Under the pieces are notes generated by a model, which saw only the letters and a list, made by a program, of their open reading frames with translations, was not told the DNA's origin and ran no database searches. A stretch of 64,000 nucleotides of DNA. Origin: Diphasiastrum complanatum. Its lineage: Eukaryota; Streptophyta; Lycopodiopsida; Lycopodiales; Lycopodiaceae. How positions within the stretch are numbered: the stretch's first letter is position 1; each line of letters starts with the position of its first letter. The stretch is taken from positions 15,856,600-15,920,599 of the forward strand of contig CM055100.1 of NCBI GenBank assembly GCA_029204225.1, in the 5' to 3' direction. Positions 23,160 to 34,072 of the stretch are shown here, piece after piece. The translations under genes and the position numbers were made by a program.

Positions 23160-23740
23160 CCCTTCCTCACCGGCTTGGCTTCGACCCATTTGGTTAGGAA
23201 ATCCATGGCTATGATAATGTAATGCGCTTGGGAACCTCGTGCAGCTAAGCAAATAGGGCCGACATAGTCAATGCCCCATTTCTGAAATGGCATCTCAACC
23301 AAGATAGGTTGTAACAACAATTAATTCTTTTTCTGAGTTCTATTGAACCTTTGGCACACGTCACACCTTGTGACCTGGTAATGAATATGCTTGAACATAG
23401 TGGGCCATCACAGCCCATGTTGCAGTACTTTTTGGTTGGTAGCTTTGGCAGCAAAATGCCCTCTACCTATTCCTTCGTGGGCAATACTTACTACTTGAGG
23501 CACTTTGTGCGTAAGGACGCAGTGGCGTATGATTCCATCGTTGAGATTGCAATTTTGTGTTGATCTTCGAGGGCGATTTGCACATGATTATAACCACTAA
23601 ACTCATCTAAGAAACTATAGGCTAATGCTCCAGCTATCCTCTCTAACACATTCTTCGTAAAGGTAAGGAAAATTGGTCCTTGTTGGTAACAACATTGCAT
23701 AATTGCTTTGGGTATGACATTGATATCAACATGTCCGTCC
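23160..23740 (-). pseudogene. Ty3/gypsy relic: RT palm fused to integrase
   Basis: Minus strand. At about 23640-23560 is the RT palm piece YSFLDEFSGYNHVQIALEDQ. Directly after it, at 23510-23340, comes the integrase zinc-binding domain (HFAAKATNQKVLQHGL, CDVCQRFNRTQKK), then from 23310 to 23160 the integrase core PFQKWGIDYVGPICLAARGS and IIIAMDFLTKWVEAKPVRKG with the first catalytic Asp in DYVGP. The rest of RT and all of RNase H are deleted between the two parts. Stops are present. Confidence 0.85.
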
Positions 23741-26700
23741 ATCAGTTACATGTATTGATACAAGAACCTTTTCAATTTCTATTGGTACATGAACCTTTTC
23801 AAAGTATGAGATCAGAGAAATACATGTACCAAATCTTAGTTCGAAACTGTGAAAAGATGATTTGTTCCATTGTAGTTGGGACCATTGCACACTTAGCAAC
23901 TTGTTCAAATAATCCAAGTTTTGTTCTTTTAAGATTTTTCCAATTTCGTGCATGTTGTCCAAAACAATGCATGCTAACTAATATCATTGTAGATACATAA
24001 GTCAATCTAACATTTGCATGTGTCCTTGAAGATGTAAGTTTGAATCTAATGAATGACATTTGGACTTGGGGAGTCAAGCATATGTAGATGGCCCTCCCAA
24101 GTTAAAATGCAACAAGGGGTGTAGAATAAAATCTGCACCTTGACAAGGGTGGTGCTTTCAAAGTATAAGCCATAAATATTATGCATATGCTCTATAGGCC
24201 ATTAGATGGTCACAAAAATTAGATGGTGCACATGCTATAATAAGTGTGATCAACCTCCACAAAAAAAAATCATTCTAAATATTCAAGATATGGGGGCATA
24301 GTGTCAATGATGGACCCCACCCTAGCAACCAGAATCAACATTTTTCAATTCTACAAAAAAAATAAGGTTGGGGTTGATCCTTAGGGATGGGTGAGAGTGT
24401 ATAGGCACCCATGGATGTCATGGTAGTAGTCGCCCACTGCATTCAAGAACAAAGGAAGGTCAATGGATGGTTGAGAGCTTAGGGTTCAGCCTTGAGGATC
24501 GATGCAATCGTGGCCCACCATCATCTTTTTCTTTTCTTTTTTCTTTTTTTTTTGGGGGGGGGTGGATGCTTAACCATCCGCCAATATTCGTCCACCTTCT
24601 TTCCTTTGCCCTTGGATGATTGCAGGTGCTATATAATTGATTTTAGATTCCAATCATACTTGGGTGGTTGGTCTACTCTCTTCACCATCCGAGGAAACTA
24701 GATGCTAGTCCTTGCTTTCACAATTGTCTTGGAGATGTTATCATTGTACTCCCAAGCATTTGCCAACCTTCTTCACTTACCTTTGTCCTTGGATGGTTGT
24801 CGAACCATGTTTGCCTATGTCCACCCCCCTTGAGGATTGAGTTCACATGCCAACCATACATAGGTGGTTGGCCTACTTGCTTCATCACTACTTGCCAAAA
24901 TCTATATAATCCATTGACAAAAGGCTAATGAATTTCTAAGTAACCTACTAAGACAAATTTGAAGGCTTACAATGCTTGAGCCCGAGCCTATCAAGCCTTG
25001 AACCATAAATTTTAGTTTTGTATGTTATATAATTATTTATTGTTTTTTATTTCTAACCTTAGAACATTATTAGCCCGTCCTATCTCATTAGCAAAAAATT
25101 GTGTTCAGATATGAGTTTCTATGTGGACTTTAGTTCACATCAACTACTTGAGTAGTTACTTGGTTACCTACTTCTAACTTATACATATATAGCAGAAGCA
25201 TCTTGGTTACCTAATGAACTATATTAGTTCAGCATTCTAAGGACAAAATCATAGCTTACAAACCATCCTAATTTAAAAAATGGTGCTTCACTCTAGCCCA
25301 TGTAATATAAAAATCTACATCAATCCACATGAGATGAAGCAAGAATTTAACTAACAAGGGATACATCAAATTGGTGGGAAACCTTATGCTATATATTATT
25401 GTTTGGGTCTACTTAAGGAGGAAACGTATAAGCTTTGCATTCATGAATTTTCAAGAAGCCTAATGTGTTTTGTGTTCGGTTTAGAAAAAAGCTAGCAAGC
25501 ACCACCATGTACTATCTGAGGCGACAAGATCTTAGGCCTTGCTCTCACAACAATCCTTAGGAATGTCTCCATGCTCAAGAGTGATATATGCATGGCATAT
25601 AGACACATGAATGCAAATGGTTTTGTGCTAGTTTAGGTGTTACAACTTGCAATATCACGTATGTGGTAATTGGGTCATACTAAACTTGCTTGATCTCATG
25701 CTGTTTGTCCTTACTCATCTAAGGTTGTATAAAACAGAACACACGTATTTCATTTAGATTGTGCTCACAAAAAAAGCAGTGGGGAGAATATTGGATTTGC
25801 CAACTTGACCTCTCAAAAGTGAGTGACAAGTGTATGGGGTGGGGCCTTGTAATGGGGCCTGTGTGTCCCATATATATGGCTTAAGACACCAGATTTACAG
25901 CTGCAGAGTCAGAAAATATCATGGTCGTCTCGACATACCCCCCTTCCCAAAAGTAGGCCCATGGGCCATTGACAGCTGCCTAAGATTTCCCAGGACACGT
26001 GTTCAAAAAAGAACATTCTCAGCCTATTTCTAAATAATAAAAAGAATCTAGTAATGAAATAGGCATTGGAAAAATAGTTCAAAGACGAAATAGGCATCAA
26101 AAAAAATAATTAAAATAGGCCTAAAGTTTTTTGAAGCTGAAAATGGCCTGAGATAGCCTTTATTTTTATGCATGCGTCATAATATGAAATTCCCACGGAC
26201 ATATTTAGGGTATGTCGCTATATTGGAGCGCTACTATATTTGGTTATCTGACCCAAAACTCAAAAATGAGACGCCAGCGGAGATCTACACGTGGAGACAA
26301 ATATAGCGGCCCGCTGTTTTTAGTGGAGACGATGGTCGCTTCTCGAGGAGACATTGATCGATCGCTTGTGGTGATGATGATCAGCTATGGCGCTGCTTGA
26401 GCTACGAGCAGTATCCACAATGAGCTGCAGTGTGAGAATGGAATGGCAGCAACTGAGTCTGTAATTGAATTGAATGAATTGGAATTTTGCATATGCAAGA
26501 CACAGTCGTCTTGATCATGGAGGTCCGGTGGGCTTCTCAGCTGAGATTATGTAGCTGAACGATGGAGTAGATTTAAATGCTATGTTTCTAAACTGCAGCA
26601 TAAAGTACAAGGATGGTGCAAGGATACGCAGGGAATATCTCACAGATCCGAACAAAAATGTATGATAATGAGCTATGCTAAGAGATTATCGAGGACGCAT

Positions 26701-26794
26701 TCCCTCTCACACACCGTCTGCTGTGTGTTGGTCACTAGTGCCTGAATAAACCAGCTTCTCAATGTGCTTGAACTGGATGCTTGGAAGGTCTACA
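23741..26794. other. Intergenic, AT-rich, no gene recognised
   Basis: No coding segment is recognisable. The stretch holds a poly-T/poly-G run at 24531-24562, CCACCT/GGTTG-type low-complexity phrases at 24600-24880, and AT-rich DNA. The last few hundred bases (about 26400-26794) lie downstream of the xylosyltransferase stop and probably include its 3' UTR. Confidence 0.4.
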
Positions 26795-28138
26795 TTATGA
26801 AAAAGCTTCGGAATTGGGATTTTGATCGGCCAGCTGCAGTGGATGAGGAGTGTCGTTGTCAATACGCTTCACCTTTGATGTGCCAAGGTTGCGATGGCGG
26901 AAGCCATACATTTCCAACACCTGATTATCGGCAAAATTGAAGGCTCTCTCCATGTGCTTCACGCAACGGTCCACAGGATAATCTCCGTAACTTCCACACG
27001 GCTTGCAGCCAACAAAATGTGTGACAAAAGGCCATCGATCGTCGCCAAACCCAGGATGATACTTTTCTATCATCTCCTCATACTTCTCCACTATAATAAC
27101 CCAGTAGCCATGTAGATAGTAACTATTCTCGAGATAAACCTTACCCCCCCAGACTGCGCGCTGTGTGGCGAGCAGATACACCAGCGCTGATTGATCGTCA
27201 GCTTCAAACGCTGGCCTTCCAGCAAGAGATTTGGTGAGCAGCTTGCCAGCTTGTGATCTGACTTCTCCCTTTGGTCCCATCGGAGCCCAAGCATCCAAGA
27301 GATCTAGCGACCACTGACAGTTTCTGAGGAGAAAGCTTCCGGTGTTGAGCCCAATCCAGTTCTTCCTGTCGTAGACGAGCTCATCCCATCCATGGAGAAC
27401 AAGATTGTAATCTTTGTATCGGTCCATTGGCAGCTCAAAAGCCATGTCTGTGAACATAGCGTCACTGTCCATCCACCAGATCCACTCCACATCCGGATGT
27501 GAGAGCATAAGCTTGCGAATGAGCGGTAGCTTCGACCAGAAACCAGCCATCTCCTGATCCAAATGCGCCATGTTGTAAAAGATCTCCACATCGTGCAAGC
27601 GACAGTAGTCGATCTTATTTTTGATAGATTTCAGCAAGTAATGATCGCCCACAGGATTGTCGCAAGCCTTTGGCTGAGAACCTGTCACCAGAAGAATCCT
27701 TGGCTTCTCATTCACAGATGAGCTCCTGTGAGGATTTTTCAAAAGCCATTCCTCTCGCTGCTGGTTCCAATCTGAAATCTTCGCGCCTAGGCTGTAAGGC
27801 AAGCTTGAGCCCATAGAATGATCTTCTACTTCTTCCTCTTCCGGTGGCTCTTCCCTTCTGAACGTCTCCTTCACCTCTGTGAGAACTCGAGCAGGTTCCT
27901 TCCTCCTCGGTAGAAATTCTCTGATTTCATTGAGGTCTTGAGCCGGCGTGCCGAAACTACCAGCTCCGATCGTACCCCGGAGCACTAATATTGTCACAAA
28001 TCCGCATAGCAAAGTGATTTTCAGATTGTTCAGAGCTCTCTGAATTTGGCGTTTTCTCAGAGTTGAGAGCATTGTGGCTGGATTCCATGCTGCTGGAACT
28101 TGCATTGTGCGCAGGCCTCTCCTGAAGTCGTACGTCAT
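26795..28138 (-). CDS. XXT: Xyloglucan 6-xylosyltransferase (GT34), intronless
   Basis: The 447-residue protein starts at the first ATG (28138); the frame upstream has no ATG before a stop. It is a type II Golgi protein: a short cytosolic tail (residues 1-39, basic), one membrane segment (about 40-57, ITLLCGFVTILVL), an acidic stem (about 85-110, EEPPEEEEVEDHS), then the GT34 domain from about 145 (PRILLVTGSQPKACDNPVGD). The DxD metal/UDP-xylose motif is at 224-226 (WMDSDAMF). HGWDELVYDRKNWIGLNTGSFL, FEADDQSALVYLL and FVGCKPCGSYGDYPVDRC are family hallmarks. GT34 enzymes add alpha-1,6-xylose to the glucan backbone of xyloglucan in the Golgi. Length fits the plant family (about 450-510). The closest relatives are XXT1/2/5-type; I cannot assign the subclass. 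The ORF is intact and has no coding intron. Confidence 0.96.
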   Translation of the reverse strand: MTYDFRRGLRTMQVPAAWNPATMLSTLRKRQIQRALNNLKITLLCGFVTILVLRGTIGAGSFGTPAQDLNEIREFLPRRKEPARVLTEVKETFRREEPPEEEEVEDHSMGSSLPYSLGAKISDWNQQREEWLLKNPHRSSSVNEKPRILLVTGSQPKACDNPVGDHYLLKSIKNKIDYCRLHDVEIFYNMAHLDQEMAGFWSKLPLIRKLMLSHPDVEWIWWMDSDAMFTDMAFELPMDRYKDYNLVLHGWDELVYDRKNWIGLNTGSFLLRNCQWSLDLLDAWAPMGPKGEVRSQAGKLLTKSLAGRPAFEADDQSALVYLLATQRAVWGGKVYLENSYYLHGYWVIIVEKYEEMIEKYHPGFGDDRWPFVTHFVGCKPCGSYGDYPVDRCVKHMERAFNFADNQVLEMYGFRHRNLGTSKVKRIDNDTPHPLQLADQNPNSEAFS

Positions 28139-28860
28139 GATGTCTCTCAACAATGAATCCTCCCCTGATGATCAGCTCCGTGCTTGGCCAGCATGGAATT
28201 GCACTGGGCTAAATTGTAAACAACACCAGCTTGTAAAACAAAATCAGCTAGACTGTCACCGATGCATAGAACAATCTATAAAGACGAAGTCTTCACTGGC
28301 AAGGAGAAACCACCTAGAAGACATGCTCCGATTCTTTGACTGCAATAAATTGATAAGGTTGAATTGTTCCTGGGACGAGCTAACTGAGGTATGCAACAAT
28401 CCTAAGATTACAGCACGGAGTAGCTAATGGTTCCCATTGCAGCTTCTTGAAGCCGCTGAGGGTTCTGATACTCCATCCCAAGGAGCTTCAACTCAGGTCC
28501 CAACAATAGGAATCGCTCAAGTTATATGCCTCACACCCGATGACCTTACCTTTCCTGAAATTCCTTCGTTGACACCTACATTGATTGCCAGAGCAGCAGT
28601 AACAGGACCAGCTAGGTCCTATACCGCCTCGAAGATCACAATGGCGATTCGCTCCAAGGAAGATATCTTTTGGCAAACCCACCTTCAATCTGCTCTCCTA
28701 AACCCAGATTCACCTCGGTTTTGTCTCTGCCTTCGCGATCGCATCTCTCTCCTCCTCTCCTCCCCTCCTCTTTTCTATCCTTTTACCGAGAAAATCAGAG
28801 AAGAAAAGAAAGCTTGTTGACAAAATCAACGGTCAGGATGATCCTAGAAGTCGCTATATC
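28139..28860 (-). promoter_or_regulatory. 5' UTR and core promoter of the GT34 gene (inferred)
   Basis: The minus strand upstream of the start codon looks like transcribed leader: CT/GA-rich sequence at about 28730-28800, then CAGGAAAG followed by a good donor GTAAGG (exon end about 28550) and an acceptor-like TTACAATTTAG near 28213. A 5' UTR intron of about 0.34 kb is therefore likely. The ORF seen on the + strand (28437-28820) would be an antisense shadow. Confidence 0.45.
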
Positions 28861-28959
28861 TACGCGTTTACAATACCCTCTGGTTAAAGCGATAGACCAG
28901 CGGGCTATTAACTCGGTGAATCCAAAAGATACAGCTCACGACCAGGTGGCCCCTTGGCC

Positions 28960-29345
28960 CGCCACGTGTACGATCGTCCCCGCACGTGGCCGAATCCACA
29001 TCGCCACTCTCACTTAGATGCAAGCCACGTGTACAATCTAGACGCTCAATGGTGTACGTGGCAAGATCGGAGTGTCTGTAGCCATATCTAACGGTGGCGG
29101 GCTGAAGAAGACCGTGCCACGAAGACTCGAGATGTCGCAGTCTCTAGATATGACGGCTGTTGCCTGTCAGCTTCAATTTGAAAATTAGTGGCTTTTCCTG
29201 GCAGGCTCATGAAGGACGCGTTCAAGGAGAGACCGAAGGAGTTCCCTTCAAATAAAAATCTCGTTTTCACTGACACCTTTCATTTTGAAAGCCCCAGGTG
29301 TCTTTCAAACTCAACACTCAACACCTGGAGGGCCCACGTGGCCCT
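28960..29345. promoter_or_regulatory. Cluster of G-box/ABRE-like CACGTG elements
   Basis: Four CACGTG cores lie at 28963-28968, 28983-28988, 29026-29031 and 29335-29340, with a related TACGTGGC at 29055-29062. Two sit in the identical context GCCACGTGTAC. This core is bound by bZIP and bHLH factors (abscisic acid, light and stress control). Being about 0.8-1.2 kb upstream of the GT34 start codon, and closer to its likely transcription start, they are candidate promoter elements. Function is inferred. Confidence 0.5.
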
Positions 29346-29729
29346 CCAATTTAGCCCCAAATTTAGCCCTGGCCCCGTCGCCGTCAGCCCGTCGGCTGAG
29401 CAATGCCCGTTCAAACGGGGCCATCATTGAATTTCTTTTTGACGCGTTTTATATTGGGATTGGGGGGTGGTCCTGTGTACGACACGTCAACGCCTATACA
29501 GAAAAACGGGGGATGATTTATTGTTTTGAAAAAGAAGGGGCAGGCCAGGCCAGGAATGGGAATGCCGTGTGTGTTTAATATTTCACTTCTTTCAAGGCAA
29601 GTTCTTATACACGACTTTGTGCTTTCTTTCCTTTTTTCTCTCTTCTTTTTTTACACTTTTTTATTGTGTGTAAGAAGATGAGTTAGATTTTTGTGGCCAT
29701 GGGGGAGCTTTGACCTTGATAAGACTTGG

Positions 29730-29768
<39 letters not shown>

Positions 29769-31149
29769 TCTCTCACTTGTGATTTGTGAATTGCCCAGCT
29801 AGGCTCCAGCTTGAGAAGATAATTTGAATGTACTGGTGGCAATGTAGGAAACCTCCTCTCATGTTTCCTTTAATATCTTGCCTTTTTTTTTTTTGGCTTG
29901 TCTTTTTTTTAAAAGAGCTTTGAAGTGATAGTGTAATCTATTGTGACAATTTAATGAAAGATGAGGGATGTCACTTTTAAGTGAGTTTGAGCATTAAAAT
30001 ACTCTAAGACTTGTGTGGCAAATGGCACAAATTTTCGTGATGTATGGAGCACTTTGTTAGTTTTGCCATGGTAGTGGTACGCTCTTGTAAAGATTTGTTA
30101 AAAGCTGAGATGTCACTCCTAGGTGTGTTTGAGCGTTCAAATGAGTTTTATTTATTTAATTGATTCTTCTAGAATGCCATCTTTGTTTTTATAAGACATA
30201 TTATATGATTTGAATGTTGGGCATAAGGCAAAGCTTCTCATGATCCATGTATTGATCACCTTGTTTTTCTATTATATGTCCTCATTTGAGACACGTTGGA
30301 GGTGAGTCTGTGACCTCAAGTAAAAGATAGGAAGTTCTCAAAACTCACCACTCATGGGGGAACACCTTGCCTATAGTTGAAAAAAGTTGCATAAACTCAA
30401 ATCTTAGTTGTTGTGTTGTTGATGTGTAGCCTTGTGCTCCATATTTAGGCTTGGCCAATTACTTGATGTGTATTTGTATGATAGTGTCAATGACTTACGC
30501 CACTCACATAAAAACGAAAGTTGCTCGAAACACAATGAAAAAAAATTGTCATAAATCTTCCAACCATTAAACTTGGCAAAATAGTTATATGTTGTTAGCA
30601 TGGAGATTAAATTCAACAAATAAAATGAAGCTATCTTACGAGTTGAACACCTATCTATTACAAAGTCTTAGTATCAACACATGCACACCCCCTCGAAACA
30701 AAATTGAGAAAAACATCGCCTACCTAGAATTTTAGCATGAATTGAAGGTGGATACAAAATCAAAATTTTCTATAATTTATAAAATGTTTATTATAAATCT
30801 AATGATTCTTGTGTATTCTAAAGAGAAAAAGATTTTGAATCTTGTTAATATTCTACTAAGCATTTACTTTTTTACAAAAAAAAATACATAGAGATTTTTT
30901 TAGAGTGATATCTTTCAAAAGAATAAATTGCAAAGTATTAGAATAGATGATGGCATTTCAATGATGTTTTTCTCTTAAATGTCCCTTTGTGCAATTGAGA
31001 ACCAAGTCCCTTTATGAAGCCGGTTGAAATGAACTCCTGACCCTGTCAACAAGAGGAAACGAGGCTTTCACACTCACATGACATTTATTCACTCTTTTTA
31101 GCCAAGGGCATTTTAGGTTTATGCTTTGGGTTGTTCCTCTTCCTTTAGA
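29346..31149. other. Intergenic, no gene recognised
   Basis: This stretch carries a (CT)n tract and long T or A runs but no recognisable coding segment. 'GTCACTTTTAAGTGAGTTTGAGC' and 'GTCACTCCTAGGTGTGTTTGAGCG' recur at 29969 and 30112, and a similar phrase is at 59020-59045, indicating an unnamed dispersed repeat. Confidence 0.4.
29732..29765. repeat. (CT)n microsatellite
   Basis: An uninterrupted CT dinucleotide run of about 34 bp. Confidence 0.95.
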
Positions 31150-31745
31150 GATTTGAAGTATGCTCGAAAGATCGCATCATGACTATAGCCTATCTTATGT
31201 TACTCCAGGCTCTAAAGCTTGTAACCCTTTATACCATCATCATAGCCAATGAAAATACATTTGTATGTTTATAGTCAAGCTTAGTCCTTTTCTCCTGGGG
31301 ACATGCATAAATGCTTCACAGCCAAACACTCTAAAGAGTTCAAAAGAAGTTTTCTTACCCATCCATGTTTCTTTTGGAGTTTCGTCATGCAAGACAAATG
31401 TTAATGACCTACTGATCAAGTAGCTTGTAGTCATAACAACCTCTACTAAAACAAAACTAATGAGATCAACACAGCTGAATCTACTCCTTGCTCTCTCCAG
31501 CAATGTTCTGTTCATTATAATTATTTTTACAGCTCTATTCTGTTGCAGTGTATATGAAGTTGTCTTATGTCTTGTGGTCCCACATGGCTTGCAATGTTGT
31601 TCAAGCTCATTTGAGAAAAACTTGTCTTCATTGTTCGTTCTTAGCACCTTGATCTTCTTATTGCTTTGGATTTCCGTCAAACTTTTTGAAAACTCATTAA
31701 GGCCCTTTTTGAACTCAAAAAAGGCCTCTTCCTTGCCTAAACAAG
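31150..31745 (-). pseudogene. Copia integrase fragment
   Basis: Minus strand from about 31745: FFEFKKGLNEFSKSLTEIQS, IKVLRTNNEDKFFSNELEQH (usual LRSDNGGEF, with the catalytic Asp replaced by Asn), then KIIIMNRTLLERARS, SYLISRSLT, PKETWMGKKTSFELFRVFGC and EAFMHVPRRKG. It is open for 146 codons but lacks the first part of the core and has lost catalytic and conserved positions. No RT follows. Confidence 0.8.
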
Positions 31746-31851
31746 TTTCTTAATCATAATTAGTTTAGTGCTAATCCATCCTACATGGTACCTTTACCTT
31801 GGATTACCACATAGGGTGAGCATGAGTTAAGAGCTAACTCTAGGTCCTATT

Positions 31852-32501
31852 TGTGAAAATTTGTCAATCAGTTAAGTTGTCTAATTTGGCGATTTGGAGG
31901 CCAAAGTGAATTTTCAACTTAGAGATACATTTCTTTATGTCAATAAAGGACTAAAAATAGTGTCCTTACTATTTTTAGCAACTAGAGATGTTGATAAGGT
32001 CGAATTTAGACCTACTCTAATTGCTTAGAAGATATACATTGAATCTAGTCAAATCATTTAGCTTTTTGGAGAAGTTTCTAGAAACTTCCATAAGTTGATA
32101 AACTTAAGCAAGATGATCCAAATAGGTCAAGAGGCTATTATAAATAGGCATACAAGTGTAAGAGAAATTCATCTCTCTCATTCATTCTTATGAAATATAT
32201 TTCTTTTGGTTTCTACATCAATCTCTTGCATCTTGGTGGCAATATAGTGAATTTTTGTGTATAGAATGTTATTTTTCTTATGTATATGAGTTCGTGTGTG
32301 TACTGATATTGTATGACTTTTGTATGGAAAGGGACAATAAAATATCATGTCTAATTGTTTATGACAAGTTCTTATTGAGTTTTCATCTTCTATGTGTAGT
32401 AGATGCATGATTTCTACATTTGTAATGAAGCTAGATGTGCTCTCCAAATTTGCCAAAGATCAAGAGGCATAATTAGGTCTTTGTGATCTAATTTTTTCAC
32501 A
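31852..32501 (+). mobile_element. Solo LTR (element-B family) with 5-bp target duplication
   Basis: The 650-bp stretch begins TGTGAAAAT and ends TTTTTTCACA. It is flanked on both sides by CTATT (31847-31851 and 32502-32506), the 5-bp duplication made on integration. It has a TATA box (TATAAATA, about 32140) and a CT-rich leader in + orientation. No primer-binding site or coding region follows, so the internal part and one LTR were lost by recombination between LTRs. Ends and internal phrases ('TTTTGTATGGAAAG', 'TGTGTAG..GATGC', 'TTTCTACATT') match the LTR at 14729-15236. Confidence 0.85.
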
Positions 32502-32506
32502 CTATT

Positions 32507-33005
32507 TTCATTTTGTAGGTTTATTGCATAGACTACACTAGGATAGCCTTACAATCGGGACAAGGCCTAGTTAACAAACTTGAAAGGACCAATTCAATCA
32601 TACACACACAATGTTAAGTGCTTCAAGGCAAGATGAAAGGAACTCAAGGAACTCCACCAAGCAAAGCTCACCATCAACTGTGTATACACACTCACTTAAT
32701 CAAGTACAACGAGAACTAGCTAAATAGCAACTTAGGGGCTCATAAAAGATGGGCCCATCATCTAGAAAGGTGAAAAGAGAAAGTTGTTGTCAAATATGAC
32801 AAGTGATCTCATGAACTTACACATTAATTATTGCTATTTCAACTCTCTCTCTTTCAATAATTAATGTCATTTACTCAACAATAAGCAAAATATTTATGGA
32901 ATATGCCTCCATGATAGCATAGATATTCCCAACTCAGAAAGTAAAGTATATTTCATAAGGATGATACAAGCAAGCATAACATGTGTCTAATAACTTACAC
33001 ACCTT
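32507..33005. other. Non-coding, probable 3' LTR region of the inverted copia
   Basis: No coding content. It lies just downstream (minus strand) of the RNase H stop at 33006, where the element's 3' LTR would be. Borders could not be fixed. Confidence 0.35.
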
Positions 33006-33937
33006 TCAGGATATTGATTCAATGCCAACTGTTAGTCTAAAATCTTCAAATTTTCCCTTGCTTAGCGACTTCATAAAGACATCAGCAACTTGTGTAGCAG
33101 TAGTACAATGAATCACATCTATATCTTTTAAACAAAGCTTCTCACATATAAAATAAGACTTTATTTCTATATGCTTTGTCCTAGCATGAAACACTGGATT
33201 TTTAGCTAGTTGGATTCCACTTTGACTATTACAAGAAATGATTGTACATTTGACTTGTCTTATCCTAATTTCCTTGAGTAGCTCTTGTATCCAAACTACT
33301 TCTTGTGTAGCAAAATATAAGGCTTTGTATTCGAATTTTGTAGTGGAAAGCGGCACAGTATCTTGCTTTTTGCTTCACCAAGAAAAGCACCCATTTCCAA
33401 CATCAAAAGCATAGCCAATGGTATATCCAAATCACCTTGACTAAGCTAGACCAATATCAAGCATGCCTTTCATGTACCTTAGAATGCATTTAGCTGCTTT
33501 CCAATGCTCCAAGGTAGGTGATGCCATAAACTGACTCACAAGACTCACAACATAACAAATGTTTGGTCTAATAGTGGTAAGATATATGAGACTGCCAACA
33601 AGTTGGTGATACAATGTGCAATCAACAAGGCCACTATCATCAAGATGTGACAACTTCTTGCTAACTTCACTAGGCAAAGTCAATGGCTTACAATCAAACA
33701 TCTTTCTAAGACTTCTCGTGCATACTTAGCTTGTGAAAGCTTGATAGTATTTGTATCTTGCAACACTTCTATGCCTAGACAATAATGAATCAAGTCATCT
33801 CGAAATGCTTACACAAACTAGACTTGATAGACTTTATCAAGTTCTTATCATTTTCTATGATGATGATATCATCAACATATAACACAACTAATGCAATACT
33901 ATCACCACTAGTAAGCACATAGAGATTAGGATCAGAG
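33006..33937 (-). pseudogene. Copia RT C-terminus and RNase H
   Basis: Minus strand. From about 33925: ALVVLYVDDIIIIENDKN (catalytic YVDD intact), then after frameshifts LPSEVSKKLSHLDDSG, YHQLVGSLIYLTTIRPNI, SQFMASPTLEHWKAAKCI and LRYMKGMLDIGLA (33701-33441), and RNase H 33356-33006: LSTTKFEYKALYFATQEVVW, ISCNSQSGIQLAKNPVFHAR, TKHIEIKSYFICEKL and QVADVFMKSLSKG. STTKFEY for STEAEY and SCNSQS for CDNQS show loss of acidic catalytic residues. The sequence switches sharply to + strand gag at 33938. Confidence 0.88.
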
Positions 33938-34012
33938 TTTGAGATCTTGATCAATGAGGAATATAGGCTTCAAGCAAGAGGTGGATCTACATCGACACTT
34001 CAAGAGGATGGA
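33938..34012 (+). repeat. Short copy of element-B gag spliced in front of another gag
   Basis: Bases 33938-34012 match 16374-16442 of element B almost perfectly over their common part; I count one difference in about 69 bases. After this the sequences diverge completely. It supplies the first codons of the ORF that runs into the next gag. Confidence 0.8.
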
Positions 34013-34072
34013 TCCTATAGTGAGAGAGAAGCAACATTTTTTGTTCATCACTTTTATTTATCTCCACTTTAC

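Noticed and set aside
28437-28820. A 127-codon + strand ORF as a gene
   Set aside because: It is antisense to the likely 5' UTR and promoter of the GT34 gene and has no recognisable content.
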